Source: Harmothoe impar
Taxonomy: Eukaryota > Annelida > Polychaeta > Phyllodocida > Polynoidae
DNA length: 64,000 nucleotides
Assembly: GCA_947462335.1 (NCBI GenBank)
Contig: OX381704.1
Coordinates: forward strand, 22,832,442-22,896,441
Direction of reading: 5' to 3'
This document shows positions 1 through 13,849 of this stretch, in pieces. Within the stretch, counting starts at the first letter, position 1. Each line of letters starts with the position of its first letter. A model generated the notes under the pieces. The model was given only the letters and a program-made list of their open reading frames with translations. It did not search any database and had not been told where the DNA came from. The position numbers were made by a program, and so were the translations under genes.

Positions 1-779
1 GCCAAATGTTAAATCATGCTGGACGAGTTTTCTTGTGTGTCTATCTGTATTTGAAGTACACCCAACTTAAAGCGATACTTTCACCTGCCAACAAGGTAAT
101 GTATTGCACAAGAGACATGACAGGTGTCTACAGGCATCTTCTATAGCACAGATAAATATACAAACCAGCCGAAGGCTGCGGGTCCTGCTACAGAGATCAG
201 TGTTCTTGAGAAGTCACTTTGATCAAGTGTAAAGCATTGAGCCTTTCCTATTTGCCATCTTCATTACTCACTGACTTTGTAATTATTGCAGTCTAAAGTT
301 TTGATCATTGTAGGCCGTTTCATTGCAAATTACAAACAATTAATAACTGTGATGTCATAGGGAATGTTATGCTATGTCGTTGTCATTGTAGTTTTAGGTC
401 TCTAATCAGTTGTCTTGTCTGTTCAAGGCCCTATCTTACATCCAGCCAATCAGACACAGAGTAAATGGATGCCATGGTCTGGCAAGGACCCAACCAATCG
501 ACAGGAAAGGGCAGCAGAGGCAGAAGATGCACTATATGGAATAGAATGGTGCAACCTGTGGATTGAGGATTATAAAAGAGAGTGGTTTTCCCAACTCTAG
601 CATCTTCCATTTGGAGCAGTAGGGGAGTGGGTATCAACACATCTTACATCAAATTATTTCTGCCAGTGGTTCCACATCCCTACTAGCCTTATGTCCCTGC
701 AACCTTGTTGCGTTTGGCCTTATCTCTGTCAGAGCCAATATGCTGGAAATGGCACCATATGTTATTTGTCTCTAAGCCA
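1..779. other. Unassigned non-coding flank
   Basis: I see no gene, RNA or transposon here. The one short frame near 415-600 has neither splice signals nor a recognisable domain. The stretch ends where the first old repeat unit becomes alignable with later copies. Confidence 0.4.
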
Positions 780-3340
780 CATAATTCCCATATGTAAGCC
801 ATGGAAGATTGCATGGACAGAAAGAGGCTATTCTCAAAGCATGCACAATTCAATAGGTCTGTCTGCACAGTGTTCTGTCTGTAGGTCTCTCGAGTGAAGA
901 AGCCTCTGGTGTGTTTTACATATTGTATCTGAGCTGGTAGTGGGAGCTGTTGGTGAGGCTGGTGGTAGGAGCAGCTCGGACTTGTATATACAATGAATAT
1001 AATATGGAGTTCTAGGGGTGATTCTGTACCTGTCCTTATTGGATGCTCATGGGGGCCTTTTACATCTGATGCACATTGTTGTTTAAGAATGATTTCCACA
1101 GAAGGTGATTTCGTTTTACAGGATCTTCATGTGCCATGTAATATTGTTACCTGAATGAAATATATTTTGCATATTTTGTGTTATTGTATACATGGCATAT
1201 TTGACCCCCTGCGATGTCCATGTAACACTGTTTAATGTAAACATTTCCTTCGGATAAAAATTAATTTTAGTGCTGACATAATAGATAATGGCCTTATTGC
1301 CCTATTCGATGACCAGCAATTACAAAACTATAGTCTTCATGGTATGGAATATGCCTCACTCCCTGCAGTATGTCCAGCATCCCACATATGATAACCAGGT
1401 CAACCTATATTGGCCTGTCACTCTGCTGTCAATTGTCAACAAGTCTATTAGCGGCTAAAGTCCTAGAGTTGAAAACATTATATTGTTAAATGTATTATCT
1501 AGGTCCCGAATTAATGGTTATTATGCCCTCCCGACACACCCTTGATTAATTCGCCAAAAAGGTATAGATGTACATGTATTAACCATTCACCAACACTGTT
1601 ACAATAGGAGTAACCAATTACTTGGATACTATCATATCATTTTGGCCTACCCCTAACCTATGTGTACCTGTAAGGATATCCTTGTGTATACCAGTTGCTG
1701 CATGTTCGTTATAATATGTGGTGTCTTTCTATACAACAATCAGAATGATAATGATATCATCACTGGACCATAATATTATGTCTAACGTTTATAGAAGAGG
1801 CACAGGAAGGTAACACTATATATGGGACACTTGATTTGGGTGGGGATGTAATTCTATATCTCAAAGGGGATACCTTAAAAGGGAAATGTGAGTCCCACAA
1901 GTCCTCTCTGTGCACAGGGGATAGGCCCCACTCAAACATATCAGCTATGTGGCTGTTTGCACTGAGGATCATAACCATTTATAGGTCGGAGGGCCTCACT
2001 CCAAAGCTAACAGTATTGGAGTGTAGAGCAAGCTTACATGTATACATACATTTAGATGCAGGACATTGTCTGTTCCAAAGGTTGAGTCTTGTATTATCAT
2101 AATATTTCTCAGACACACGTTGTGGCCTCAGAATTCTTTATTCTAATTATGGTAGGGCTAAATTAATTCTTTAAAGGACACATTTGTTTTGCCTTTAGAC
2201 TGCTCTGGAAAAGAAAGTGTGCCATAAATTGGAGATGTAGCTTAGCATCGAGATGGGATTCTCCTCTTTCACCTGCGTAGGTGGCATAATAGGGGCTTAG
2301 GGTGGTGGATATTATATGTTGCTTTCTGTTGGCATTACCTCAATGGCGATCAATGCCCCTTGGTCTGAGTAGCCTTGTCCTCCAGGGCAGAGGCCTGCCT
2401 GACCTGTCCAGTACTAAAAGGGATGAGATGGGGGCCAAGGAACCTGATATGACATGGAATAGAATGCAGAAAGGATCACTTACCCTTTTCCAGTTGGACA
2501 TTGTATGTTGCTTATCAACTCAGAGACAGACGTCTATCTATTCAAATGTATTGCATGTATGTGGCCTGATACAGTATCTGACACTATTTCTAAAATACAT
2601 ATTTCTCATTTAAAAAAATACATGCATTGTTGTGGGAGGAGACAGAAGTATTCTCACGGACCTAACCACCAAATATGATATGCACATTTTCAATACCCAC
2701 ACGCTCCAATATCTGCAGTACTACCACTACTGCATGACTTTCATATAGACGACCAGTGAAATATATAGAGTAAATCAGCACGTTATGCTGTTCAATGATT
2801 TGGTTCTAGTTAAAATAGCAAATGTCAATGCAGGTGACATTGGTGTAGTATATGCATGAGCATATTCAATATATCATAATCCACAATGCAATACAACATT
2901 AAAGCACACATAAGAGTTTATCATCCAACTAATGCCCTCAGCTAGTGCCCCGGCTTTAATTCAGACAGTCAATTCAAATATTGTCACCTGCCCTCTGGTG
3001 AATAGGCTCATTTTGGAAGTATCATTGTGCCAATTCGTCACTAGACAATAAAGTTAGTGCTCAAAGTTTAATCGAGAAATTTGCAATATTGGATGCAACC
3101 CAAGTAGTATGAGGCAGATATGGAGCTCTGTCACTGCAGAGGGTCTTCAATCATTTATCCTACTTTAGGCAATACCACTGTTTAAGTGCAGAGCTGGTCT
3201 ATAAAAGATCACAGAACCCAGGACTGGTGCACCGGCCATTACACACTTGCAATAGTTGTGTGTATTATGAACATCTTCCAATTTTGCCAATACATAGGTC
3301 TGCTTGAGATGTATTGTTGAATGGAATATGAGGGATGTAG
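780..3340 (+). repeat. Old tandem array A, copy 1
   Basis: First copy of a roughly 2.5-kb non-coding unit. Sub-blocks in order: A (about 780-1110, with 'cagacagaac'-type words and 'ttacatattgtatctg'), E (about 1350-1450, 'catcccacatatgataacca'), B (about 1770-2040, 'gataccttaaaagggaaatg'), C (about 2290-2480, 'gcgatcaatgcc' through 'aatagaatgcagaaagg') and D (about 2870-3330, 'ctataaaagatcacag'). The same blocks return in the same order near 8.5-11.0 kb and partly at 4.2-7.6 kb. Copies differ by many substitutions and indels and share no open frame, so the unit is probably non-coding. Confidence 0.7.
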
Positions 3341-3588
3341 TATATGACCCCATGATATTTAGTTGATTTTACCCAATCGTCAGGGTTTGATTCTATCGAA
3401 ACGAATGGTTGAGTTATTTATATTCATGTGAACAATCTTTACCAGGAGGTGATTTCTGCTTACATGTAAGCTATCATAATGATATTAGAATTTACCTTTG
3501 TGGCAGATACAATATATCCACTGTCTCCTTTATTGATCGATCACCACATGAAGGTCCTATTTCTATATGGCTGTGGCCAACACTACCC

Positions 3589-3696
3589 CCCAGTGGGCAC
3601 AGAACATTGAATCAACATTGACAAATGGTTGACAATGTTGATTCAATGTTAATTCAACGTTAATTCAATGTTGAACTGAATTTTGTGCCCACTGGG
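3589..3696. mobile_element. Short inverted-repeat element (MITE-like)
   Basis: The ends 'cccagtgggcac' and 'gtgcccactggg' are perfect inverted repeats about 108 bp apart. The interior consists of near-palindromic attcaa/ttgaat and aacgtt-type words, so the whole can fold as a hairpin. It has no coding capacity. This is a typical non-autonomous DNA transposon; the superfamily is not assigned. Confidence 0.7.
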
Positions 3697-5639
3697 CCAT
3701 TATCTCAGAAGTATGTGGTAGTATTTGCCAGAACTATGGCCAGTGTTATTCATCAGTAAATTGTTTCTGGTGTACCACCCACCTCTGAAAACCAATAACA
3801 TGAATAAAACAATGCACAAGTTTCCACCTCCTCAGTATCCACTGTGCAACTACAACTGCTCATAGTTTGAAAGAGGTAATTCTAAACTGGATCCAATTTC
3901 AATTGAATTCAGGGCCACACAATATGTTTTAGAAACTGTTTCACAATACTAAATTTATGTCACATACTTATTACATATTTCTACAGCTTTTCCTATTGTA
4001 ACATAATTTAGCCACCCTAAATATACATGGCTGCATTGCAGTAAAGGTCAAATAAGTGACCTCAACTTTGCAATGACAGTTGAGTGAAAAAAAGGCGATA
4101 TGCTTAGGCTTGGTTGGTGAGTAAATGAGAAAGAGGATGTCAGTTGTGTTCTTGCGTCTTTGTGGTCCTTTTGATTTCCTATCCCTGCTATTGCCTGCAG
4201 ACATTCCCTCCTTGTTAAACATACCTGATGTAGCAGTTTGTGCTGTTTGTCTGCAAGTCATGTACACCATAGCACTTTGTCTGGATAGGAAGACGCTACC
4301 TGCTAGGCACATTTGCAGCTGAAATGACTGGAAACTGCACAGTTTGTCTGAAGATGATGGCTGTCCTGTAGGTCACTGGAGTACGGTAACATCTGGTGTG
4401 TTTTACATATTGTATCTGGGCTGGTGGTGGTGAGGCTTTTATATGTATACAATGAGTACAGTGCGGGTCTGCAGTGCTCCTTTTTATCCTCCCCCTATCA
4501 GCTGCTTGTTGGCTCCTTCAGATGTGTGCTGGTATTTTTTCATCTAAGCACATCTGCAGGCAATTAGTAGGCAAATTTATATACATGTCCTTCCAATGCA
4601 TTTTCTATGGGATTCAAACATTGGCTTTGATGGAAGGCACCTTTTACAGTTCGGTCATGCATTGTATTTAAAGTGCCAGATGATCAATCCTCTAAGACCG
4701 GAGTGGCCTTTTCCTCCAAGGGAAGAGGGGTCCCGACCTGTCCGAGACAAGGTTGCCACCTGGGAAACATATCTAAAAGGTATATTAATGGGGGCCTAGG
4801 AACTTGTTATGGAGTGGAATAGAATGGAGAAGGGCTACTTTTTTCCCGTCACAGTTAGAGAGGAGGTGTAGCGGCAAGTGGGGATCGAGGCTTATCCTAT
4901 AAATATCTAAGAGTCTTTTTTTGAGTCAAGATTTAATTTCGCTTAGGAGATCATATATTTGCAATCCTGTAGGATCAATGTCTATATCCCAAATCACATG
5001 ACAGCTCATAAACAGTCAATCTTATCCTTAGTAGACTATATGCTACTCTAACTATTCATGCCATCTCCCCATACGCCCTATAAAAGATGAGAAAAACAGC
5101 GAGGTCATGTTTGATAAGCTAGATGAGTTCCAGACTTCAGCCTCTTTTATAGGCACATCTAGGCTAACAAAGGTAAGCTGCATTTTAAAGGAGGCTGGCT
5201 TACCTTTTATTAGAGAAAAGGTGAATGATATATCCATGGCGTTAAGGATAGAGTCTAACATAGGTATGTTCCGGGGGGGGGGTCGCCAAGACCCACAGGG
5301 CCCTCTATCCCGTGGACCATATATGCAGCTGCACCAGCCTGGAAGGGCCAGTCTCAAACAGGGCAGGGAGGAGGTCACACTGTACAGTCCAGTGTGGGGA
5401 CAAGGTCTTTAGTGTACATGATTGGTATGAGCTGAGCCGTAGGAGGGCGATGGTCACATAGTCTACTGCCAGTACATTTGTATTGCATTGAGAGAGCATG
5501 AAAGAAACCCTTATATTGAGATAATGACAAAAAAATATAGCAGAAATTAAGCTTGAATAGCTTTTGAGCAATAACTGCTTAAAATATGGTTAAAAATGAC
5601 GGTGTATGTTTTTTAATTACCCCTTCATGGGTACCGATG

Positions 5640-6480
5640 GACCCTACATGACCTACAGTAACCCCTCTCCATCAAGTTCAGGGTTCTGACCTGGTACCTA
5701 CACAGAGTAGGGCAGGCTGTTTGAGCCGGTGAATAACGAGGCTTCACCGTTTATCACCGGGGTCACTAAGGAGATAGAGAAATCCGAAGCATCATGATCC
5801 TCACTGAGAATCTTGGCTGAGGAAGAAATCTCAGAATTGTCAGAGACACATCCCCATGCTGTACAAGTCTGTGACTTGCTTAAAACTGACAGGGTGCTTC
5901 TATCTTGGCAACTGAATTACATGCCATCCATATGACTCTAGAACAATGGAATAGGGAGATTCTAGCGATTTCTTGCGTAAGTCAAGAGCCTGTCAAATGA
6001 GCCAACACCAAAGCTTCTAGCCAAGGGGGTCCAGCTTATGGTACAGGTTATGGATAGGCAGGATCGTGGATCAGGCAATCTGCTAATATTCGCACCCTCT
6101 GATAAAATCCGCTCATCAATCTAGGAGGCAAGTCAATGCTACCCTGATGAAATTGTTGATGAAAGAATCAGTGGTTAGGGATGAACAACAGAACATTAAA
6201 GATCTGGATGTCCGTCTGAAGTCATGGAAGTTAGCAGCCACTTGATTTAGGGTTGATTATAGAAGATGTGGGGACAATCCTCTCTGCTCCAACTTTGCCT
6301 CCCGTCTCTGTGGCTCAAGTGCTTTCTTCTTGTCAAGATTAAGCCAATAAGAGGGCCATACTCCATCCGGGAGATCCGTTAGTAGATCCCCCTCCTACCG
6401 GAACGCCTCAGGGCAGTAGAAATAATATGGAGAGCTTCTGTGTTGTCATTTCTATGGCACAAATTCAAAATAATCAATAT
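5640..6480 (+). pseudogene. Possible degenerate coding relic inside array A
   Basis: This stretch, present only in copy 2 of array A, has protein-like runs separated by stops and frame changes, for example around 5715-5800, 5810-5900 and 6000-6120. Amino-acid composition in these runs looks coding, with Glu, Lys and Ser rich helices. No motif such as an RT box, zinc knuckle or integrase signature could be recognised, so a dead retroelement ORF is only a guess. It could equally be non-coding. Confidence 0.2.
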
Positions 6481-6957
6481 CCTGGCTTTTCCCTCTTCTT
6501 CTCTCCTCTTTGTCTTTCCTTGTAGGCTGTGGAGAATACCTTGTTATAGTTAACTTAAGTTTGGCCCAGCCTATACATGTTCCCCGGGGACAAAGTCCCA
6601 AATACTAGTTGCATAGGCCTATGTAATGTACACTATGTCAATATCCTTACGACATAAGTGCTATATAATAATGCAATAGATGAGGTCACTCAATATATCA
6701 CAATCTATAACACACTTAGGCACCACCAAATTGCATCACACACAATACTGTATTCTCCTACTTGTGGCTTGAGCTAATGACCCAATGTGTTATACTTCTG
6801 ACAGTCAATAGATATTGCCACCATGCATTGTGATGAATGAGTTCAATTTGAGAACTATAATGACAACATTGTGCAGCTACCCTATTCATCTCACAACAAT
6901 AATGACCACTTAATGCTCAAAGTCATACGGAGAGAAAGATACAATATGGAAGACGAC

Positions 6958-7402
6958 TTAACCCTTTAAGGATGGCATGTTGGCTAAGGCTAGTTTTCGA
7001 AATTCCACAAGCCAATTTGTAGGTCCTATCGGCCGATAGACCAACGACAGCCCACAAGTAGACAGTGGTGCTGTCTGCAGGACAATCATTGGATATGATA
7101 GAAAATAAGCAATGTACAGACTTATAGTATGGCCTACAATCGGCAGACCAATCGGCCATAATCAGTGGTTGTGGCTCTACCGACAGATAGCACCTGCAAA
7201 TCGGCTAATGGAAAATGGGCCTTAAGGCATGAATACATTTTGTATAAAACTTGTGGCAAAGCATTACTGCTTCATGCTGGGCCTAGACCTGCGGCGCTAT
7301 ATAAACGCCATAGGTCAGTATGATGCATAAATGCATCTTGACGACATTATGATGACAAAGGCCAGAGTACATTAAAGTCCTATGCTAACCTTAAAGGGTT
7401 AA
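6958..7402. mobile_element. TTAA-flanked piggyBac-like MITE
   Basis: TTAA at 6958-6961 and at 7399-7402 flanks perfect inverted ends: CCCTTTAAGG at 6962-6971 and CCTTAAAGGG at 7389-7398. TTAA target-site duplication with CCC/GGG ends is the hallmark of the piggyBac superfamily. The 437-bp interior has smaller palindromes ('atcggccgat') and no transposase. It sits within block D of array A copy 2. Related, more decayed elements lie at 29190-29530 and 39439-39638. Confidence 0.75.
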
Positions 7403-8519
7403 GCTAGTGTAGGGCAATATAATTATAGTGGTCATGTCTCTGTAAAGGGCCGTCATTCATTTATTCAATGTGACTACATTTGGTCACTACTTTACTGCTT
7501 CAGAGCAAGTCTATAAAGATCAAAGTGCCAAGGCCTCAGTAGCCATTACACCCTGTCACATGTAATACTCATATATAATGGACACCTGCTATTATTACTG
7601 ATATATAGCTCTACTTCTGGTTTATGGTATATGTGACTGCCCCATTGTATATTAGGTAGATGTCTATAAAATACTTTATAATATACTCTGCATAAACACA
7701 TTAATTTACTTACATTTCATGTACATATAGTACAGCCAAAGACCTGTATGCATTATATTGGTCATAGTCAAGGCTTATCACGAGCTAAAGATGTGTACTC
7801 AGTCATGCCACTGGTGATTCCTTTTTATGCGATATATACTTCTTTTTTTTTAAATACAAGATGTCCTATGCTTTAGCACTGAAGGGCCGTATTCAATGGC
7901 CCCATTGAATACAACATGGCCGTATTCAATGGGCTAAGAAAAAGTTGGTTTTCATTCATTAAATGGCTTCAAATAATGAAATAAACACAAATGCCAACTA
8001 CATTGATACCCCTCTGATGTATTTCACTCGTGGGGGCTGGGGCGCATCCCACTCAGCCTGCGGCTTCATGGGATACTGCCCCAGCCCCCACTTGTGAAAT
8101 ACAACAGAGACGGTATCAATGGGCATTGGCATTTGTCTATTTATTTTGTTCTCCCAGCCAATTGTGGTACAAGTACACATAAGCATGAACCAGGCACATT
8201 ACAATTATAATTTGAAATTCTCAGTTGTATCAGCAAGCCTTTTATAGAAGATAAATTATGACAGATGCTTCGTCATTGATGGACTAAGTGCCAAAAATCC
8301 ACCAACCTGTAGCACTGTTGCTAAGAAATCACCACTTCATAAGCGGAAAGCCTTATATGATTGGGCTTGATCTGTGTGGGGATGAGAAGGTCTAGAGGAG
8401 GTCTCCAAGTCTGTGTGGTCCTTTTATATACATTTTATATTAGCTGGTTGTAGCCTATTCCAGCTAGGCTTACCTTACTATCACAGCCAGGGTTTACCTC
8501 TTGTGCCCAAGGTGGCACC

Positions 8520-11040
8520 ACATGTTATTTTCCTTCAAGCTGGCATGTAAGCCATAGAAGATTGCATGGACAGGAAGAGGCTAGTCACAAAGCCATGCAC
8601 TGGTTGAATAGGTCTGTCTGCGCAGCGTGCCTTTCCTGTAGGCCTCAGGAGTCCAGTAGCTCTCTGGTGTGTTTAACATATTGTATCTGAGCTGTAGGTG
8701 GGATCTGGTGGTGAAGCTGGTGGTGGGGGAAGCTCGAGCATGTTTATACAATGAGTACAGTACATGTAGGGCGCCTTGAGTACCTTGTCCTTATCAGCTG
8801 CTTATGGGGGCCTTCTATGTCATCTGAGGGTATGTTTGCTTTTAGCAGCAGGTGATTCTCTTTGTTAAATTTCTAGTATCATATTCTGATCAGTTTTGAC
8901 CCTCCTCCCCCCCTCCCGGGAAATGTAGCATTCTAAGAATATGTGAACATGGCTATGGAACATGGTTTGATGCCTTGGATTACAAATCGAAGTACAAAGT
9001 ATAGATTACAATCCTAGTTCTGGACAGTGGTAGAGCTATGGGGAGTTTTCAGTATCAAATTCATCTATTACAAAGATACAGTTCTCCTTTACAAAATATG
9101 CCTATCCCACACAGTGTATAGCATCCCACACACAATGACCAGGTCAGTCAATATATCTTTGTCAATCCACTGTCTGAATTCAATATTCAACAAGTTTATT
9201 GCGTATGGTCCTGTCATTGAAAAACGTAACCATGCCTATAATGAGCAGCCAACAATGTTACAATATAAATGATTTGAAACTAATATATTAGCCTATATGT
9301 TCATGTGTAGGAGGTGTCCTTGTGGAAACCATGCAAATAGTGCATATTCTTGCAGTGAAATCTTGATCATGCAATGGGTACAGGCAATGAAATCATGGTA
9401 ACATTAGACTACATGTACAATATTATATGAGCAGAGCAGCCAGGTAATGCTATAAAAGACACTCCCTTTGGGGAAAGATATATATCCATATCTCAAAGGT
9501 GATACCTTAAAAGGGAAATGTGATCTCATGTCAGTCCTGCTAGGCCTCTCTGTGTACAGGGTATAACCCCACTCCAGCATATCACCTCTGTGTCTGTCTG
9601 TACTGGGGATCAGCGTCCTTAAGGTCAGAGGGCCCAACTCCAAAGCTAACAGTATTAGAGTGTAGAGAAAGCTCCCATCAATTCAAATGCAGGACAAGGT
9701 TAGTATGTACCAAAGTTAGAGTCTCGAGGTTTGGTACCTTTTGAGAGACATGCTGTAGTGAAGTATTCTTGTAAGACTGGCTTTATTACATTTTGTCAAA
9801 AACATTCCCCTTAAGATTGTTGATGGAAATAGTGTGCTTGAATTTGAGACAATGTGATGTTATACCTAAATGCTTGGCATCAAAATGTTATTTGCCCTTG
9901 TACCCTTGTTTTGGTAGGATATTCGGGGGACAAGGTTTGTGGATGATGTGCAGATAAGTCCCCCTTCTATATATATTGAAGCGATGGCGATCGATCCCTT
10001 ATGGTCTGGGTGACCTTGTCTTCCCTGGGCAGAGGTCTTCAGACCTCTCTGAGACAAGGCTGCCACCTGTAGGACATCATCTAAAGGTATGTAATGGGGT
10101 ACAGAAACCTGATATGGCGTAGGATACAATGCAGAAACCCTTTGACCCTGTCCCTTTGAGGGGATTGTGGCTTCTAAACTTAGAGAAGAATAGGATACAT
10201 ATTCATTCATGTATTGTTGTAGGAGGAGGAGGAGGAGTTTTATTCTCATTAGTATATGCCACAATGTTTCTAAGAATACTGCCTTTCACAGCCCGCTAGT
10301 CTAATCTATAGTTGCTCAGCACATAATATTCTTTTCAATTGTATTGTTGTGGTAATAATGACCAACGTAAATCCAGATGATATAGGTCTAGTGTATTCAA
10401 TTTATCACAATCCATAATGCGCCTAGGCACTGCGACATTGTACCACACCAGAGTTATCATCCCCCTCATGCCCTCATCTGATATCCCATTATTGATTTTG
10501 ACAGTCAGTAAACATTACCAGCTTACATAGTTATGAATAGGTTCAATTTGATAACCATGATACCACCATTGTGCAGATCATATAGTGTCAATCACCTCTA
10601 AATTATAATGACCTTTTAATGCTTTGATAACTAGTTTTCAATATGGAAGGCAGCTTAAGTTGTATGGCAGGACAATGAGGCTGTGTCACTGTGGAGGCTT
10701 TCAATCATTTAGCCTAATTCGGGTCTTACCCTAGACTATTTCCAATCCTGATGCTGCACTTTAGGACCAATGACCATGCAGCGTTGTAAAGCGTTGTGTC
10801 GCCGCGTTGTGTCACCCCAAGCTGGCCCCACCTCACACCATGTTAAATAGCATCAATTTGGGAGCACCACTCGGAGCGGACGGCATGGTTACTGGTCCCT
10901 AAGTGAGAGTGTTAGGATTGGAACTAGTCTAGTGATACCCCTACTTTACTGCAGAACTGATCTATAAAAGATCACAGTGACAATTCCTAGCTCAGTGGCC
11001 ATTTCACAATGCCAACTGTAATACTGGTATATTCATGGAA
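8520..11040 (+). repeat. Old tandem array A, copy 3
   Basis: Full-length direct copy. Block A is at about 8520-8860, E at 9090-9190, B at 9440-9690, C at 9975-10140 and D at 10380-11040, in the same order and spacing as copy 1. Landmarks shared with copy 1 include 'gataccttaaaagggaaatg' and 'aactccaaagctaacagtat'. Open frames in it are not shared with the other copies. Confidence 0.7.
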
Positions 11041-11408
11041 ATCTGGCACATTGGCTAATAGACACATCTACTCGAGCTTTTATAATTCATGGTATAGCAG
11101 GGATATAGTTTATTGGCTCGGTACCTATAGCTACAGTATATCTCGCTGTGCAGTTACACTAACTTCTGACAGTGTTTGTAGTTGTGGTCCGAAGAGAAAC
11201 ACTACTATCCTCGTGTACCTACATCATCTCATACTTAAATAAATCCTGCATCTCTGATGCGGCGTAATACAGCATAATACTATTGAATTCGGAGTTGGGC
11301 ACTCGAACCTTTGAGGGATGGTGATTGGAGCAAGGTTATTGCCTCTACACAGACAAGCCTGACAGGATGACTTCAGATTCCCATTTTTAGGTATCCTCCC
11401 GAGATATG

Positions 11409-11558
11409 CACTGTCAGAAGTAACTGTAGCTGCACAGTGAGGTATACTTTAGAATTACAGTATAAAAGGAGGTATTTTTGGTTTCAAAACCAAAAGTACC
11501 TCCTCTTATACTGTACATCTACAGTATAACTCACTGTGCAGCTACAGTTCTAACAGTG
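11409..11558. mobile_element. Hairpin MITE with cactgtcagaagt ends
   Basis: A 150-bp near-perfect palindrome. The left arm begins 'cactgtcagaagtaactgta' and the right arm ends 'gctacagttctaacagtg'. The centre folds on 'ggtttcaaaacc', flanked by 'ggaggta' and 'tacctcc'. Fragments of the same element occur near 11128-11175 and 13450-13550. There is no coding capacity. Confidence 0.7.
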
Positions 11559-11849
11559 TGGGTATACATCTTTACTCAAAGGGGGTCCAAACATAGTATT
11601 ATTAGAATAAGAGCCAGAGGTACAGGGTATTAGATATTTTATTTAGCACTACAACCTTATTTTGGGCAAGCGCCTTGGTAGGCCAAAATACTGGCTTCCC
11701 AAGCTATTTGTCATTCCTATTGTAACATTGCCGGCGACGGTCTCATCATCAATATTGCTCAGTGCATCCAATATCGGAAACCATGGGTGATAATTAGGCG
11801 ATTCTATGTCAAAAATGTCAATGATAGAAAATGACTCTCACCCTTTTAG

Positions 11850-12480
11850 TATTGGTGCAATATTAAAGTGATATGATAATTTCTTAGTTGTGCAACGCCA
11901 CAGTTGACAGTGAAGTGATGAATAATGGACTGACCTGGTTATAATATGTGGGATGCTGGTCAATATCTGGTGGGCTACCAACTGGTACTTAGGTACAGTA
12001 GTAACAAAGTTGCACCTTCCACGAAACTGTTGACTATGATAGTCAAGTTTACTCTTCATTGATTCGGATAATATGGCATTTTATACCACTCTTAATCATT
12101 TCAGTGATTATAGTGTTTTTATTACATTACCTAAATTAGCCAACAAACTCTCCACAAATATTTTCACAAATATAATGCCTCCAGATAGTGGTATTCATGC
12201 AGAGAAAATGCTGAAGGGATCCATAAGAGGTGTACAAGGACAAGAAGCTCTACAGACCCATACTGCATTCATTGTATATACACGGCCCACCATCAGCCTC
12301 ACCAACAGCTCCCACTACCAGCTCAGATACAATATGTAAAACACACCAGAGGCTTCTTCACTCGAGAGACCTACAGATAGAACACTGTGCAGACAAACGG
12401 GGCAGTTTCTGGTCATTCCAGCTGTACATGTGCTTGGAGGCTAGCCCCTTGCTGCCCACACATTGTGCTATGGCTTACAC
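11850..12480 (-). repeat. Inverted fragment of array A (blocks E and A)
   Basis: Reverse-complement matches to block E (about 11890-11960, 'gtgggatgctggtcaatat') and block A (about 12230-12470, 'cagctcagatacaatatgta', 'cttcactcgagagacctaca'). The order E then A on the + strand is what an inversion of A-E predicts. The match to copy 1 around 840-1000 is close enough to be unmistakable, so this part inverted after, or from, a copy-1-like unit. Confidence 0.65.
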
Positions 12481-13443
12481 GGCTTAGAGACAAACAAGAC
12501 GTGGGGCCACCTACAGCAAAGAGACTAAAGCCTGGATCAGACAGAAGAGGTATGGACAGCCAGGATGCAGGAAAGGGAGCCTATGGGAAATAGCAGGGAG
12601 AGGAAAGCAAAGGGCTTAGACCACACAGACTCAGAGACTAACAATACCACTGACCAAAGCGGCTGCATATCACTAGAACCCACACACACTACCATATATA
12701 GAGGATGTCCTGAACTCTTCCTTGAGACCTCCTGTTTCCCCTTTTACTCACCAATATTAATCTCAAGCACATTGTGTTTTCTTGAATCAAATGTTAAATG
12801 AAGGTAAAACAACTGAGAATATGACACTTTAGACATTTGAGACAATTCTTTAATCACCTACATTTTAGTTAGAGTAGCACTTCTGTCAAGGCCACTGAAA
12901 TACAGATAGATACGCCAGACAATTTCAGCGGGCCGTATTATAATGATAGTATGCGTACACCATTTCATTTGTCATAATTGTTAAGTTGAAATGTGAAACT
13001 CTATCCAAAACCTGTTGTATCAGTGTACATGGTTTATATTGCATCCAGTGTAGAAATGCCACTTTCAAACTCTGAGCAACTGTAGTTGAGTAGGCGTACA
13101 ACCTTTGCATCTCTGTTATTGGTTTTCAGTGATGCATAGTTCAACAGAAACAATTTACTGACGAATCATCCTAGCCATAGTTCCTGGAAAATACTATCAC
13201 AGAGCGATGAGTGAATGGGCAATGTTGTCATCAGCCATATGGGGGACAAGACATTTATGTGACTATCAATCAATAAAGGAGACAACTGGTATGATGTTTT
13301 TTTCCTCTCAATGGGAATACTAATGCATTCCGTGGAAGTTGCAATCTCTTCGTGGTAAACATGATTACATTTAATGTGTGTAAATATACTCTGACACTTG
13401 TAAGCCATCCCTTCTCGCAGAATTGAAGAGCCCTCGATCTCCT

Positions 13444-13550
13444 GTGTGTGGTGTTCTACAGTAGGTGAGTGTAGCTGTACAGTATGTGATACTGGAAACC
13501 AAAAATACCTCCTTTTATACTGTACAGCTACAGTACTTACTTCTGACAGT
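13444..13550. mobile_element. Second, decayed copy of the cactgtcagaagt hairpin
   Basis: Contains 'ggaaaccaaaaatacctcc', 'ttatactgtacagctacag' and 'acttacttctgacagtg', matching the right arm of the element at 11409-11558. The left arm is truncated and diverged. Confidence 0.55.
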
Positions 13551-13849
13551 GAACGTGTGATATGATGTAAATTACACCAATCCCGTTTGTTTTATCCTCG
13601 TGTACAGAAAGAACTGATTCAGTTCAAAGATATCTGACACCAGCTTTAATTATCAATAACCACGTTATGGTATGTGTCAACAGTGGGGGCATACATTTCA
13701 ATCGTTATTTCGTGCTATATGTTACGCTTAAATCAATATAACATTAATTTGATATGCATAAAAGGGAAAATCATTATCATGATCTCACATGCATATAGGT
13801 GCTGCTAAGAGCCTCTCGAGATTTCACCCTTTCACCTGTCTAGACCGGT

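Larger units (their letters stand above)
4150..7590 (+). repeat. Old tandem array A, copy 2 (interrupted)
   Basis: Contains a shortened A block (about 4370-4470, 'ggtgtgttttacatattgta'), a C block (about 4680-4830, 'gagacaaggttgccacctg') and a D block (about 6690-6950 and 7430-7590, 'cactcaatatatcacaatc', 'tctataaagatcaaagtg'). Blocks C and D, adjacent in copies 1 and 3, are separated here by about 1.85 kb of unrelated sequence, and D is itself split by a TTAA-flanked element. Confidence 0.6.

Noticed and set aside
5107..5412. 101-codon + frame with a helical start
   Set aside because: No domain or splice signals; it overlaps a similarly long minus frame and a G-run, so it is not called a gene.
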